DNA of 64,000 bases from positions 310,001 to 374,000 of the forward strand of contig NZ_JACBFY010000001.1 in NCBI RefSeq assembly GCF_021401245.1, in the 5' to 3' direction. Below the pieces are notes generated by a model, which saw only the letters and a program-made list of their open reading frames with translations, had not been told where the DNA came from and made no database searches. How positions within the stretch are numbered: the first letter of the stretch is position 1; the number at the start of each line of letters is the position of its first letter. The translations under genes and the position numbers were made by a program. Positions 34,250-43,851 of the stretch are shown here, piece by piece. The stretch comes from Pseudacidovorax sp. NFM-22 (GTDB taxonomy: Bacteria > Pseudomonadota > Gammaproteobacteria > Burkholderiales > Burkholderiaceae_C).

Positions 34250-35221
34250 ATGAAACGCCTGCAGTTCATGCTCACCCGTGTGGCGCAGGGCCTCGTGGCC
34301 CTGGTGCTGATCGCCACCGTCAACTTCATGCTGGTGCGTGCGGCGCCCGGAGACCCGGTGTCGGTGATGGCCGGCGAGGCCGGCGCCTCCGACCAGCAGT
34401 TCGTCGACCAGCTGCGCCGCGAGTTCGGGCTGGACCAGCCGCTCGGCACGCAGCTGGCCACCTACCTGGGCCATGTGGTTCGGCTGGACCTGGGCTTCTC
34501 GTACCGGCAGCAGCAGCCGGTGGCCAAGCTCATCGCCGACCGACTGCCGGCCACGCTGCTGCTCACCGGCAGCGCCTTCGCGCTGTCGCTGATCTTCGGC
34601 GTTGTGCTGGGCGCGCTGGCGGCGCGCAAGCCGGGCTCCTGGCTCGACAGCGCCATCACGGTGGTGGCGCTGGTGTTCTACGCCACGCCGCTGTACTGGC
34701 TGGCCATGATGGCGGTGCTGCTCTTCACCGTGCAGATGAACTGGCTGCCGGGCTTCGGCTACATGACGGTGGGCTCGGGCCTCTCGGGCCTTTCCCTGGC
34801 CTGGGACATCGCGCAGCACCTGGTGCTGCCCTCGCTGACGCTGGCCCTGTTCTTCATGGCCGTGTATGCCCGCATGACGCGCGCCTCGATGCTCGAAGTC
34901 GCGCAGATGGATTTCGTGAAGACCGCCCGCGCCAAAGGCGTGAAGCCCGGCCGCATCCAGCGCGCGCACATCCTGCGCAACGCGCTCCTGCCGGTGGTGA
35001 CGCTGGCGGGCATCCAGGCCGGCAGCATGATCGGCGGCGCGGTGCTCACCGAGACTGTCTTCGCCTGGCCTGGCATCGGCCGACTGATGTTCGATGCCCT
35101 GCTGCAGCGCGACTACAACCTGCTGCTGGGCTGCTTCCTGGTGACGGCCGCCATGGCCATCCTGTTCAACCTGATCACCGACCTGGTCTATACCCTGGTC
35201 GATCCGCGCATCCGGCTGTGA
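34250..35221 (+). CDS. ABC transporter permease, DppB type
   Basis: 323-residue inner-membrane protein with about six transmembrane helices. The periplasmic loop after the first helix has the family stretch APGDPVSVMAGEAG, and the cytoplasmic ATPase-coupling region reads DFVKTARAKGVKPGRIQRAH. It forms the channel with the DppC-type protein encoded next (22-nt gap). The short start MKRLQFMLTRVAQGLVALVL is typical. Confidence 0.92.
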   Translation: MKRLQFMLTRVAQGLVALVLIATVNFMLVRAAPGDPVSVMAGEAGASDQQFVDQLRREFGLDQPLGTQLATYLGHVVRLDLGFSYRQQQPVAKLIADRLPATLLLTGSAFALSLIFGVVLGALAARKPGSWLDSAITVVALVFYATPLYWLAMMAVLLFTVQMNWLPGFGYMTVGSGLSGLSLAWDIAQHLVLPSLTLALFFMAVYARMTRASMLEVAQMDFVKTARAKGVKPGRIQRAHILRNALLPVVTLAGIQAGSMIGGAVLTETVFAWPGIGRLMFDALLQRDYNLLLGCFLVTAAMAILFNLITDLVYTLVDPRIRL

Positions 35222-35243
35222 CGCCGACAAGGAGCCCACGGCA

Positions 35244-36089
35244 ATGAACAACTCCGGTTTCTGGCGGCGCTTCTGCCGCAACAAGGGCGCGGTCTTCGGC
35301 CTCGTGGTGCTGGTGCTGCTGGCGCTGATGGTGGCCTTCGGCCCGTTGCTGGCCACCAACGACCCCTGGGACATGGTGCAGTCGCCCTTCCTGCGGCCCG
35401 GGCAGGAAGCCGGCTTCCTGATGGGCACCGACACCATGGGCCGCGACATCTTCTCGGGCGTGGTGCGCGGCGCGCGTATCTCGCTGCTGATCGGCGTTGT
35501 ATCCACCGTGGTGTCGCTGCTGATCGGCGTGGGCCTGGGCGCCGTGGCCGGCTACTTCGGCGGCTGGATCGACGCGGCGCTGATGCGCTTCACTGAGCTG
35601 TTCCAGGCCGTGCCCAGCTTTGCGCTGGCCCTGGTGCTGGTGGCGATCTTCCAGCCCTCGGTGGGCTCGATCGTGACGGCCATCGCGCTCGTCTCGTGGC
35701 CACCGGTGGCGCGTCTGGTGCGCGGCGAGTTCCTCACGCTGCGCCAGCGCGACTTCGTGGCGGCGGCGCAGCTGGCAGGCCAGTCCACGCCGCGCATCAT
35801 CCTCACGCAGATCCTGCCCAACGCCACCTCGCCCATCGTGGTGATGGCCTCGCTGATGATCGCCTCGGCCATCCTGCTGGAGAGCAGCCTGAGCTTCATG
35901 GGCCTGGGCGACCCCAACCAGATGAGCTGGGGCTACATGGTGGGCACCGCCCGCACCGTGCTGCGCCAGGCCTGGTGGATGGCGGTGTTCCCGGGCCTGG
36001 CCATCGTGCTGACGGTGCTGGCGCTGAACCTGGTGGGCGAAGGCCTGAACGACGGACTCAACACCCGGCTGGGAGGCCGCACCCGATGA
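35244..36089 (+). CDS. ABC transporter permease, DppC type
   Basis: 281-residue inner-membrane permease. It begins with the characteristic cytoplasmic stretch FCRNKGAVFGLVVLVLLA, followed by GTDTMGRDIFSGVVRGARIS and the coupling region RQRDFVAAAQLAGQSTPRII. Its end overlaps the ATPase gene by ATGA. Together with the DppB-type partner it completes the membrane channel of the importer. Confidence 0.92.
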   Translation: MNNSGFWRRFCRNKGAVFGLVVLVLLALMVAFGPLLATNDPWDMVQSPFLRPGQEAGFLMGTDTMGRDIFSGVVRGARISLLIGVVSTVVSLLIGVGLGAVAGYFGGWIDAALMRFTELFQAVPSFALALVLVAIFQPSVGSIVTAIALVSWPPVARLVRGEFLTLRQRDFVAAAQLAGQSTPRIILTQILPNATSPIVVMASLMIASAILLESSLSFMGLGDPNQMSWGYMVGTARTVLRQAWWMAVFPGLAIVLTVLALNLVGEGLNDGLNTRLGGRTR

Positions 36090-37741
36090 ACGCCCTGCTC
36101 AAGCCGCTGCCCGAACCCGAGGCCGAGGACGCCGTGCTGCGCGTCGAGGGCCTGGACATCTGCCTGCCGCCCGGCGGCGACCGCTCGCTGGCCGTGAAGG
36201 GCGCCAGCTTCGACCTGCTGCCCGGCCGCACACTGTGCGTGGTGGGCGAATCGGGCTCCGGCAAGTCGATGATCGCCAACGCCATCATGGGCCTGCTGCC
36301 CAGGCCGCATGTGGCGCCGGTGGCCGGCCGCATCCTCTTCGAGGGCACCGACCTGCTCACGCTCACCGAAGCCCAGATGCGCGAGCTGCGCGGCCGGCGC
36401 ATCGGCATGGTGTTCCAGGAGCCGATGACCGCGCTCAACCCGGTGATGCGCATCGGCGACCAGCTGGCCGAGGTCTTCGATTCGCACCTCACGCTGCCGG
36501 CTGCCGAGAAGCGCCGCCGCATCGTGGCCGCGCTGGCCGACGTGGGCCTGCCCGACCCCGAACTGCTGGCCGACAGCTACCCCTTCCGCCTGTCGGGCGG
36601 CCAGCGCCAGCGCGTGATGATCGCCTGCGCCCTGCTGCTGGAGCCGCGCCTGCTGATCGCCGACGAGCCCACCACGGCGCTGGACGTGACCACCCAGGCG
36701 CAGATCCTCACGCTGATGCGCGAGCTGCAGCAGCGCAAGGGCACGGCCCTGCTCTTCATCACGCACGACTTCGGCGTGGTCTCCGAGATCGCCGACCACG
36801 TGGTCGTGATGCAGACCGGCGTGGCCGTCGAAGCCGGCCCGGCGCACGAGGTGCTGATGCACCCCAAGCACGAGTACACCCGCAAGCTGATCGCCGCCAT
36901 CCCGCAGGGCCGCCTGCGCGAGCCGGCCGCGGCCACGCAGGAGGACTACGTGCTGCAGGTGCAGGACCTGCGCAAGACCTACGTGAGCGGCGGCGGCCTG
37001 TTCAGCAAGGGCCGCCGCGTCGAGGCGGCCAAGGGCATCGGCTTCCAGCTGCGCCGCGGCGAGACGCTGGGACTGGTGGGCGAATCGGGCTCCGGCAAGT
37101 CGACCGTCGGCCGCTGCATCGTGGGGCTGGAGCCCTTCGACAGCGGGCGCGTCCTGTTCAAGGGCAAGAGCCTGCTTTCCGGCGCGGCCATGCGCCGTCA
37201 GACGCAGGGCAAGGTGCAGATGGTCTTCCAGGACCCGTATGCCTCGCTCAATCCGCGCCACCGCATCGGCCCCACGCTGGCGGCCGGGCCCATCGCCCAG
37301 GGCGTGCCCAAGGCCGAGGCCATGGCCCGCGCGCTGGAGCTGCTGCGCCTGGTGGGCCTGGGCCCCGAGGCGGCCGATCGCTATCCGCACGAGTTCAGCG
37401 GCGGCCAGCGCCAGCGCATCGGCATCGCCCGCGCCCTGGCCATGGAGCCCCAACTGCTGGTGGCCGACGAGCCCGTGTCGGCGCTGGACGTGTCGGTGCA
37501 GGCGCAGGTGCTGCAGCTCTTCGCCGAGGTGCGCGAGCGCTTCAAGCTGGCCATGGTCTTCATCACCCACGACCTGCGCGTGGCCGGCGAGATGTGCGAC
37601 CACATCGCCGTGATGCAGCGCGGCGCCGTCGTCGAATACGGCCCGGCCGCCCAGGTGCTGACCGACCCGCAACATCCCTACACCCGCATGCTGATCGAGG
37701 CGGTGCCGCGCCTGACGGCCGAGAAGGAGCCCATCCGTTGA
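36086..37741 (+). CDS. Double ABC ATPase of the peptide importer (fused DppD-DppF type)
   Basis: 551 residues with two complete ATPase modules in one chain, as in GsiA-type proteins. First module: Walker [10 protein letters not shown], signature [10 protein letters not shown], Walker [14 protein letters not shown]. Second module (from about residue 290): Walker [10 protein letters not shown], signature [10 protein letters not shown], Walker [14 protein letters not shown]. Each module ends with a C-terminal peptide-transporter extension ([31 protein letters not shown]). The start overlaps the permease stop, and the stop overlaps the next start. Confidence 0.93.
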   Translation: MNALLKPLPEPEAEDAVLRVEGLDICLPPGGDRSLAVKGASFDLLPGRTLCVVGESGSGKSMIANAIMGLLPRPHVAPVAGRILFEGTDLLTLTEAQMRELRGRRIGMVFQEPMTALNPVMRIGDQLAEVFDSHLTLPAAEKRRRIVAALADVGLPDPELLADSYPFRLSGGQRQRVMIACALLLEPRLLIADEPTTALDVTTQAQILTLMRELQQRKGTALLFITHDFGVVSEIADHVVVMQTGVAVEAGPAHEVLMHPKHEYTRKLIAAIPQGRLREPAAATQEDYVLQVQDLRKTYVSGGGLFSKGRRVEAAKGIGFQLRRGETLGLVGESGSGKSTVGRCIVGLEPFDSGRVLFKGKSLLSGAAMRRQTQGKVQMVFQDPYASLNPRHRIGPTLAAGPIAQGVPKAEAMARALELLRLVGLGPEAADRYPHEFSGGQRQRIGIARALAMEPQLLVADEPVSALDVSVQAQVLQLFAEVRERFKLAMVFITHDLRVAGEMCDHIAVMQRGAVVEYGPAAQVLTDPQHPYTRMLIEAVPRLTAEKEPIR

Positions 37742-38670
37742 CCACCATCGCCCTCTTGAGCGCCAACTTGGACATGGGCTACCTGCTGCCCGCCTTCCGC
37801 GCGGAGTTTCCCGATGCCGAGCTGCGCACCATGGACGACCTGGGCCCACTGGACGCCATCGACGCGGCCGTCTGCTGGGCTCCCCCTGCGGGGTTGATGG
37901 CGCGCATGCCCAGGCTGGCGTTGATCCAGTCGCTGGGCGCCGGCATCGACCACATCACGGCCGACGCTGCCCTGCCCGACGTTCCGGTGTGCCGCATCGT
38001 CGACACCGACATGGCCTCGGGCATGGCGGCCTACGTGACCTGGGCCGTGATCCACGGCCAGCGCCACATGGGCCGCTACCTCGCGAGCGCGGCGGCCGGG
38101 CGCTGGGAGGAAGCGTCCGTCCAGCCACCGCGCGCCCACCGCGTCGGCATCGCCGGCCTGGGCACCCTGGGGCTGGCCTGCGCCCGCGCCCTGATGGCGC
38201 TGGGCTACAGCGTCCGCGGCTGGAGCCGCAGCCCGCGCGAGGTGCCTGAGGGTCTCGCCTACTTCCACGGCGCAGCGCAGCAGGCCGAGTTCCTGGCCGG
38301 CTGCGACACGCTGGTGTGCCTGCTGCCGCTCACCGAAGAAACAGCCGGCATCCTGGGCCGCGATCTCTTCGCACAACTGCCGCGCGGGGCGCACCTGGTC
38401 AATGTGGGCCGTGGCGCCCACCTGGTGGAGACCGACCTGATCCCGGCGCTGGACGCCGGCCACCTGGGCGCCGCCACGCTGGACGCCTTCGTGCAGGAGC
38501 CGCTGCCGGCCGAGCACCCCTTCTGGCGCGACCCGCGCATCGTGGTCACGCCCCACATCGCCACCCGCACCCAGCCGGCCGTCATCGCCCGGCAAACCCG
38601 CCTGAACCTGGAACGCATCCGCGCCGGCCAGGCCGCCGAAGTCGCCGTGGACCTCCAACGCGGCTACTGA
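37738..38670 (+). CDS. D-2-hydroxyacid dehydrogenase, glyoxylate/hydroxypyruvate reductase-like
   Basis: 310 residues from a TTG start that overlaps the ATPase stop (TTGA), with AAGGAG at 37725-37730 as ribosome-binding site. No ATG is better placed: the first in-frame one is 12 codons in. The NAD-binding motif is VGIAGLGTLGLACARALMAL. The catalytic Arg is in LVNVGRGAHLVE, the Glu in FVQEPLPAEHPFW, and the His in VTPHIATRT. It resembles the GhrA branch. It may reduce a 2-oxo acid formed by the transaminase encoded next. Confidence 0.87.
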   Translation: MTTIALLSANLDMGYLLPAFRAEFPDAELRTMDDLGPLDAIDAAVCWAPPAGLMARMPRLALIQSLGAGIDHITADAALPDVPVCRIVDTDMASGMAAYVTWAVIHGQRHMGRYLASAAAGRWEEASVQPPRAHRVGIAGLGTLGLACARALMALGYSVRGWSRSPREVPEGLAYFHGAAQQAEFLAGCDTLVCLLPLTEETAGILGRDLFAQLPRGAHLVNVGRGAHLVETDLIPALDAGHLGAATLDAFVQEPLPAEHPFWRDPRIVVTPHIATRTQPAVIARQTRLNLERIRAGQAAEVAVDLQRGY

Positions 38671-38698
38671 GACGAACGAGCCAAGAGAAACCCAGACC

Positions 38699-40060
38699 AT
38701 GAACGCCCGCACCCCCAACGCCGCCGCAGACGTCGCGGCCCATCTGCATTCGTACACCAACCTCGCCACCCACGGCCAGGTGGAGCCGCTGCTCATCACG
38801 CGCGGCGACGGCATCCATGTGGAGGACGAATCCGGCCGCCGCTATATCGAGGGCATGTCGGGCCTGTGGTGCGCCTCGCTGGGCTTCAGCCATCCGCGGC
38901 TGGTGCAGGCCGGCATCGATGCGCTGCAGACGCTGCCGTACTACCACACCTTCAACCACCGCAGCAATCCGGCCGCGGCGCAGCTGGCCGAGCGCCTCCT
39001 GGCGCTGGCGCCGGTGCCGATGGCGCGCGTGTTCTTCGCCAACTCGGGCTCCGAGGCCAACGACTCGGCGGTGAAGATGATCTGGTACTACTTCAACGCC
39101 ATCGGCAAGCCGGCCAAGAAGAAGATCATCGGCCGCGACCGCGCCTACCACGGCGTGACGGTGGCCTCGGCCAGCCTGGGCGGCCTGGCGGCCAACCATG
39201 CGGACTTCGACCTGCCCATCGATCGCATCCTGCGCACCGGCAGCCCGCACCACTACCGCGACGCGCTGCCCGGCGAGTCGGCCGAGGACTTCGCCACCCG
39301 CCGCGCCGACGAGCTGGAGCAGTTGATCCTGAACGAGGGCCCGGACACCGTGGCCGCCTTCTTCGCCGAGCCGGTGATGGGCGCGGGTGGCGTGATCGTT
39401 CCGCCGCCCACCTACTTCGAGAAGATCCAGGCCGTGCTGCGCAAGTATGACGTGCTGCTGGTGGCCGACGAGGTGATCTGCGGCTTCGGTCGCACGGGCG
39501 AGATGTTCGGCTCCACCACCTTCGGTATGCGGCCGGACATCCTCACCTGCGCCAAGTCGCTGTCCTCGGCCTACGTGCCGATCTCGGCCGTGATGGTGTC
39601 GCAGCAGATCCACGAGGCCATGGCCGCCAACAGCGGCCGCATCGGCACCTTCGGCCATGGCTATACCTACTCGGGCCATCCCGTGGCGGCGGCCGTGGCG
39701 CTGGAGACGCTCAAGGTCTACGAGGACGAAGGCATCCTGGCCCGCACCCGCGCACTGGCGCCACGCTTTGCCCAGGGCCTGGCCACCCAGGCCGAGCGCC
39801 GCATCGTGGGCAACATGCGCGCCGTGGGCCTGATCGGCGCGCTGGAGCTGATGCTCGACGGCGCCGCCCGCACGCCCTTCGACCCGGCGCTGAAGGCCGG
39901 CTACCAGGTGGCGCAGTACGCGCAGGAGGAAGGCCTGATCGTGCGCGCCATGGGCGACACCGTGGCCCTGTGCCCGCCGCTCATCATCACGCCGGCCGAG
40001 ATGGACGAGATGTTCGCCCGCCTGGGCCGCGCGCTCGACCGCTTCGAGAAGACGCTCTGA
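38699..40060 (+). CDS. Class III omega-aminotransferase
   Basis: 453-residue PLP enzyme. Landmarks are the phosphate-binding FFANSGSEANDSAVKM, the Asp of VLLVADEVICGFGRTGEMFG, and the PLP lysine in ILTCAKSLSSAYVPISA (about residue 286). Close relatives transfer amino groups from omega-amino acids, polyamines or taurine-like amines to pyruvate or 2-oxoglutarate. It follows the hydroxyacid dehydrogenase by 28 nt and precedes a deacetylase-fold amidohydrolase, which suits breakdown of an acetylated amine. Confidence 0.9.
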   Translation: MNARTPNAAADVAAHLHSYTNLATHGQVEPLLITRGDGIHVEDESGRRYIEGMSGLWCASLGFSHPRLVQAGIDALQTLPYYHTFNHRSNPAAAQLAERLLALAPVPMARVFFANSGSEANDSAVKMIWYYFNAIGKPAKKKIIGRDRAYHGVTVASASLGGLAANHADFDLPIDRILRTGSPHHYRDALPGESAEDFATRRADELEQLILNEGPDTVAAFFAEPVMGAGGVIVPPPTYFEKIQAVLRKYDVLLVADEVICGFGRTGEMFGSTTFGMRPDILTCAKSLSSAYVPISAVMVSQQIHEAMAANSGRIGTFGHGYTYSGHPVAAAVALETLKVYEDEGILARTRALAPRFAQGLATQAERRIVGNMRAVGLIGALELMLDGAARTPFDPALKAGYQVAQYAQEEGLIVRAMGDTVALCPPLIITPAEMDEMFARLGRALDRFEKTL

Positions 40061-40074
40061 GCGAGGCCACGACG

Positions 40075-41127
40075 ATGCAGGCCTTCTTCTGCCCCGACCA
40101 GCTGCTGCACCAGCCGCAGCAGTACATGCGCATCGGCCGCATCCACAAGCCGGCCGACCTGCCCGCCCGCGCCGAGGCGCTGCAGGCCACGCTGCAGGCC
40201 CATGGCATCGCCGTGCAGGTGCCGGCCGACGCCGGCCGCACGCCGCTGGAGGCGGTGCATGCGCCGCACTACCTGGACTACCTGGCCGGCGCCTACGAAG
40301 GCTGGCAAAAGCTCGCCCGCCCCGGGCTGGAGCCGGGCATCGAGGTGCTGCCCAACCTGTCGCCCTACTACGGCGTCGCGCCCGGCGAACGGCGCCCGCC
40401 CTGCCCCAGCCCCTCGTTGCTGGCGCAGACCGGCTACTACGTGGGCGACCTCGCCTCGCCGCTCGGGCCGCACAGCTGGCGCTCCATCCTGCGCTCGGCC
40501 CACACCGCGCATGCGGCAGCGATGGCTGTGGCCGGCGGCGAGCGGCTGGCCTATGCGCTGTGCCGCCCCTCCGGCCATCATGCGCACCACGACCGCGCCA
40601 GCGGCTTCTGCTACGTCAACAACAGCGCCGTGGCGGCCGAGGCGCTGCGCCAGCACTTCGGCAAGGTCGCCGTGCTGGACGTGGACGCCCACCATGGGGA
40701 CGGCACGCAGAACATCTTCTATGCCAGCGCCGAGGTGCTGACCGTCTCGACGCATGCCGATCCGGCCGGCTACTTTCCCTTCTACACCGGCTATGCGCAC
40801 GAGCGCGGCGCCGGGGCCGGCGAGGGCTTCAACCTCAACCTGCCGCTGGCCCATGGCAGCGGCAATGCCGAGTTCATCGCGGCGCTGGACCAGGCGGTGG
40901 CCGCCATCGAGCGCTTCGCGCCCCAGGCGCTGGTGCTGCCCATGGGCTTCGACACCTACCGCGACGACCCGATCAGCGTGCTGCGCCTGGACTTCGACGC
41001 CTACCGCGCCGTCGGCGAACGCCTGCGTGCGCTGGCCCTGCCGACGGTCATCGTGCAGGAAGGCGGCTACATGGTGGAGGCGCTGGGCCCGGGGCTGGCG
41101 GCGCTGCTGGCCGGGCTGAATCCGTGA
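40075..41127 (+). CDS. Histone deacetylase-fold amidohydrolase 1
   Basis: 350-residue arginase/deacetylase-fold zinc hydrolase. The active site is visible as RPSGHHAHHDRASGFCYVNN (tandem His), VLDVDAHHGDGTQNIFY (Asp and His zinc ligands) and PMGFDTYRDDP (Asp ligand); the Gly-rich VQEGGYMVE closes the pocket. Bacterial members deacetylate acetylpolyamines, acetoin-related compounds or other N-acetyl or N-acyl amines. It lies 14 nt after the transaminase gene. A second, only distantly similar paralogue is 2.7 kb downstream. Confidence 0.9.
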   Translation: MQAFFCPDQLLHQPQQYMRIGRIHKPADLPARAEALQATLQAHGIAVQVPADAGRTPLEAVHAPHYLDYLAGAYEGWQKLARPGLEPGIEVLPNLSPYYGVAPGERRPPCPSPSLLAQTGYYVGDLASPLGPHSWRSILRSAHTAHAAAMAVAGGERLAYALCRPSGHHAHHDRASGFCYVNNSAVAAEALRQHFGKVAVLDVDAHHGDGTQNIFYASAEVLTVSTHADPAGYFPFYTGYAHERGAGAGEGFNLNLPLAHGSGNAEFIAALDQAVAAIERFAPQALVLPMGFDTYRDDPISVLRLDFDAYRAVGERLRALALPTVIVQEGGYMVEALGPGLAALLAGLNP

Positions 41128-41170
41128 TCGCTCGCCAAGCCCAGTCGCAAGCGCTGCCGGGATCTGGCCG

Positions 41171-42094
41171 ATGAGCGCCCTGGCCGCCACGGCCTCGCCG
41201 CTGCCCAACTGGCGCCACGGGCCGGGGGCGGGTGTGCTGCTCTTCCTGGGTGCGCTGCTGCTCTTCGCCTTCTACGACGCCTTCGCCAAGCAGATGGTCG
41301 CCAGCCATGCGCCGGTGGTCGTCAACCTGTCGCGCTACGTCTGCATCAGCACCGTGGGCCTAGGCCTGCTGCTGCGCCACGGCCAGTTGCGCTTCTGGCG
41401 CCAGCCGCACCAGGGCCTGCTGCTGGCGCGAAGCAGCATGCTGGCCCTGGTGGCCACCTGCTTCATGACGGCGCTGGTGACCATGCCGCTGGCCGAGGCC
41501 ACGGCCATCTACTTCACGGCGCCGCTGCTGATGGTGGCGCTGGCGCCCAGCCTGCTGGGCGAGCGGGTGCGCCGCGCCCAGTGGCTGGCCGTGGCGGGCG
41601 GCTTCGCGGGCATGCTGCTGATCGTGCGGCCGGGGCACGATCTGCCGCTGGCGGGCACGCTGCTGATGGCCGTGTCGGCCGCAGGCTATGCGCTGTTCCA
41701 GGTCTTCACGCGCCGGCTGTCTGGCGTGGTGCCGGCACCGGTGCAGTTCGCGCATACGGCCTTCGTCTGCCTCGCCGTCACGCTGGTGCTGGCGGCACTT
41801 TCAGAGGACGTCCAGGTCCCGCCCTGGCCGCAGGCCCTGGTGCTGCTGGCGGGCGGCCTGGCCAGCGGCGGTGCGCAGTTGCTGCTGCTGGCGGCCTTCC
41901 GGCGCACCCAGGCCTCGACGCTGGCGCCGCTCAACTATGTGCAGTTGCTGCTGGCCGTGCTGATCAGCGCCTTTTGGTTCCAGCGCCCGCCCGATGGCCT
42001 GGCGATGGCGGGCATGGCCTGCATCGCGGTGGCCGGTGTGTATCTGGCACGATCCGCCGCAACGCCACGACAACGACATCCGGAGACTGCGTGA
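41171..42094 (+). CDS. DMT-superfamily transporter (EamA domains)
   Basis: 307 residues with about ten hydrophobic helices in two five-helix EamA repeats (YDAFAKQMVASHAPVVVNLS; AEATAIYFTAPLLMVALAPS). Drug/metabolite transporters of this kind export amino acids or metabolites or take up small organic compounds. It is embedded in the catabolic operon and overlaps the following regulator gene by 4 nt, so it probably handles a pathway compound. Confidence 0.87.
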   Translation: MSALAATASPLPNWRHGPGAGVLLFLGALLLFAFYDAFAKQMVASHAPVVVNLSRYVCISTVGLGLLLRHGQLRFWRQPHQGLLLARSSMLALVATCFMTALVTMPLAEATAIYFTAPLLMVALAPSLLGERVRRAQWLAVAGGFAGMLLIVRPGHDLPLAGTLLMAVSAAGYALFQVFTRRLSGVVPAPVQFAHTAFVCLAVTLVLAALSEDVQVPPWPQALVLLAGGLASGGAQLLLLAAFRRTQASTLAPLNYVQLLLAVLISAFWFQRPPDGLAMAGMACIAVAGVYLARSAATPRQRHPETA

Positions 42095-42780
42095 ACGCCG
42101 CCCTGCCCACATCCGCCCCCGCCTTCGCCTCGATCCAGGCGCCCGACCTGGTCGGGCTGATCCAGGCCGAGCTGCAGCGGGCCATCCTCGAAGGCCGCAT
42201 CGGTCCCGGCGACCGCGTGGTCGAGGCCGAACTGGCCCGCCAGATGGGCGTGAGCCGCGCGCCCGTGCGCGAGGCGGCGCGCCGGCTCGAAAGCCTGGGC
42301 CTGCTGGTTTCGCGCCCGCGTCACGGCTTCACCGTGCGCACGGTCAGCACCAAGCAGATCGACGACCTCTATGCCGTGCGCATCACGCTGGAGGTGATGG
42401 GCGCCACGCTGGCCTGCCGCCACGCCAGCGACGCGCAGCTCGATGCCATGGCCGGCCGCGTGGACGACATGGTCGCCCGCGCCGCCACACTGAGCCAGGC
42501 CGAGCGCGTGACGCTGGACCTGGACTTCCATGCCGCGCTCTGCGCCCTGTCGGGCAACGACTACCTGCAGCAGCTCTTCTCCAACATGGTCAACGAGGTA
42601 CGCATGTTCCTCGCGCTGACCGAGGACAGCTATGGCGACCCGGCCTCGCTGGCCCAGACGCACGAACCCATCGCCAACGCCCTGCGCCGCCGCGACGCGC
42701 CGGCCGTCGAGCAGGCGCTGCGCTTCCACCTGGAGGACGCACGCGAGCATGTGGCGCGGCTGCGGCTGGCCACGCGCTGA
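42091..42780 (+). CDS. GntR-family regulator (FCD domain)
   Basis: 229 residues from the GTG start at 42091, which overlaps the transporter stop (GTGA) and has CGGAG upstream. The N-terminal winged helix-turn-helix (ILEGRIGPGDRVVEAELARQ, MGVSRAPVREAARRLESLGL) precedes an all-helical FCD domain (about 85-215) with metal-type Asp and His residues (LDLDFHAALCALSGN, QTHEPIANAL, RFHLEDAREHV). Such regulators sense small carboxylates or amino compounds. The palindrome at 31785-31806 before the operon is its likely binding site. Confidence 0.92.
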   Translation: MNAALPTSAPAFASIQAPDLVGLIQAELQRAILEGRIGPGDRVVEAELARQMGVSRAPVREAARRLESLGLLVSRPRHGFTVRTVSTKQIDDLYAVRITLEVMGATLACRHASDAQLDAMAGRVDDMVARAATLSQAERVTLDLDFHAALCALSGNDYLQQLFSNMVNEVRMFLALTEDSYGDPASLAQTHEPIANALRRRDAPAVEQALRFHLEDAREHVARLRLATR

Positions 42781-42822
42781 ACCTTCTTTTTTGTCTCTTG
42801 CTGCCCTGACGTCCCACCGCCC

Positions 42823-43851
42823 ATGAAAGTCATCTACAGCGACCGCCACGTCGGCCACGATCCGCAGCAGTTCATCGTGCGCGGCAAGTTCAAGCGCAGC
42901 AACGAGCAGCCCGAGCGCGCCCATCTGCTGCTGCAGGCCGCACGCGAGCAGGGCCACGAGGTCGTCGCCCCCGAGGACCACGGCCCGGGCCCACGCGCGG
43001 CCATCCACACGCCGCAGTACCTGCGCTTCCTGGAGACGGCCTGGGCGCGCTGGCAGCAGCTGGACGATCCCTCCTTCGAGGTGATCCCCAATGTGCATCC
43101 CTTCCCGGGCCAGCCCTTCACCTATCCCGACAGCCTGGTCGGCCAGGCGGGCTACCACCTGGGCGACATGGCCTGCTCGCTGGGCCAGCACACCTGGGAG
43201 GCCGCCGTCTGGTCGGCCCACACGGCCACGCATGCGGCGCAACTGGTGCTGGACGGCGAACGCGCCGCCTATGCCCTGTGCCGTCCGCCGGGCCACCATG
43301 CCTATGCCGACCGGGCGAACGGCTTCACCTACCTCAACAACGCCGCCATCGCCGCGCAGCACCTGCGCCGGCGCTTCGACCGCGTGGCCATCGTCGATGT
43401 GGATGTGCACCACGGCAACGGCACGCAGGGCATCTTTTGGCGCCGGCGCGACGTGCTCACGGTCTCGCTGCACGGCGATCCGCATTTCTGCACGCCCTTC
43501 TTCACCGGCCATGCGCACGAGCATGGCGAGGGCGATGGGCTGGGCTTCAACCTGAACGTGCCGCTGGCGCGCGGCACCGACACCGAGGCCTACCTCGTCG
43601 CCCTGCGCAGCGCCCTGGACGCCGTCCGCGCCTATGCGCCAGGCGCCGTTGTGGTGGCACTGGGGCTGGACGCCCACGAGCACGACCCCTACCGCGCGCT
43701 GGCCGTCAGCACCGAGGGCTTCGCCCGCATCACCGGCGAGATCGCCCGGCTGGGCGTGCCCACGGTGCTGGTGCAGGAGGGCGGCTACCTGTCGCCCGAC
43801 CTGGGGCCCAACCTGCGCAGCGCGCTGGGCGGTTTCGAGGCGGCGGCATGA
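42823..43851 (+). CDS. Histone deacetylase-fold amidohydrolase 2 (acetylpolyamine amidohydrolase-like)
   Basis: 342 residues. Active-site motifs are RPPGHHAYADRANGFTYLNN, VDVDVHHGNGTQGIFW and LGLDAHEHDP, with VQEGGYLSPDLGPNL near the end. The N-terminus (MKVIYSDRHVGHDPQQFIVR, then GKF) resembles that of acetylpolyamine amidohydrolases, which release acetate from N-acetyl polyamines. It overlaps the kinase gene by ATGA. Having two different deacetylase-fold enzymes in one operon suggests a substrate with two acyl groups, or two related substrates. Confidence 0.9.
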   Translation: MKVIYSDRHVGHDPQQFIVRGKFKRSNEQPERAHLLLQAAREQGHEVVAPEDHGPGPRAAIHTPQYLRFLETAWARWQQLDDPSFEVIPNVHPFPGQPFTYPDSLVGQAGYHLGDMACSLGQHTWEAAVWSAHTATHAAQLVLDGERAAYALCRPPGHHAYADRANGFTYLNNAAIAAQHLRRRFDRVAIVDVDVHHGNGTQGIFWRRRDVLTVSLHGDPHFCTPFFTGHAHEHGEGDGLGFNLNVPLARGTDTEAYLVALRSALDAVRAYAPGAVVVALGLDAHEHDPYRALAVSTEGFARITGEIARLGVPTVLVQEGGYLSPDLGPNLRSALGGFEAAA

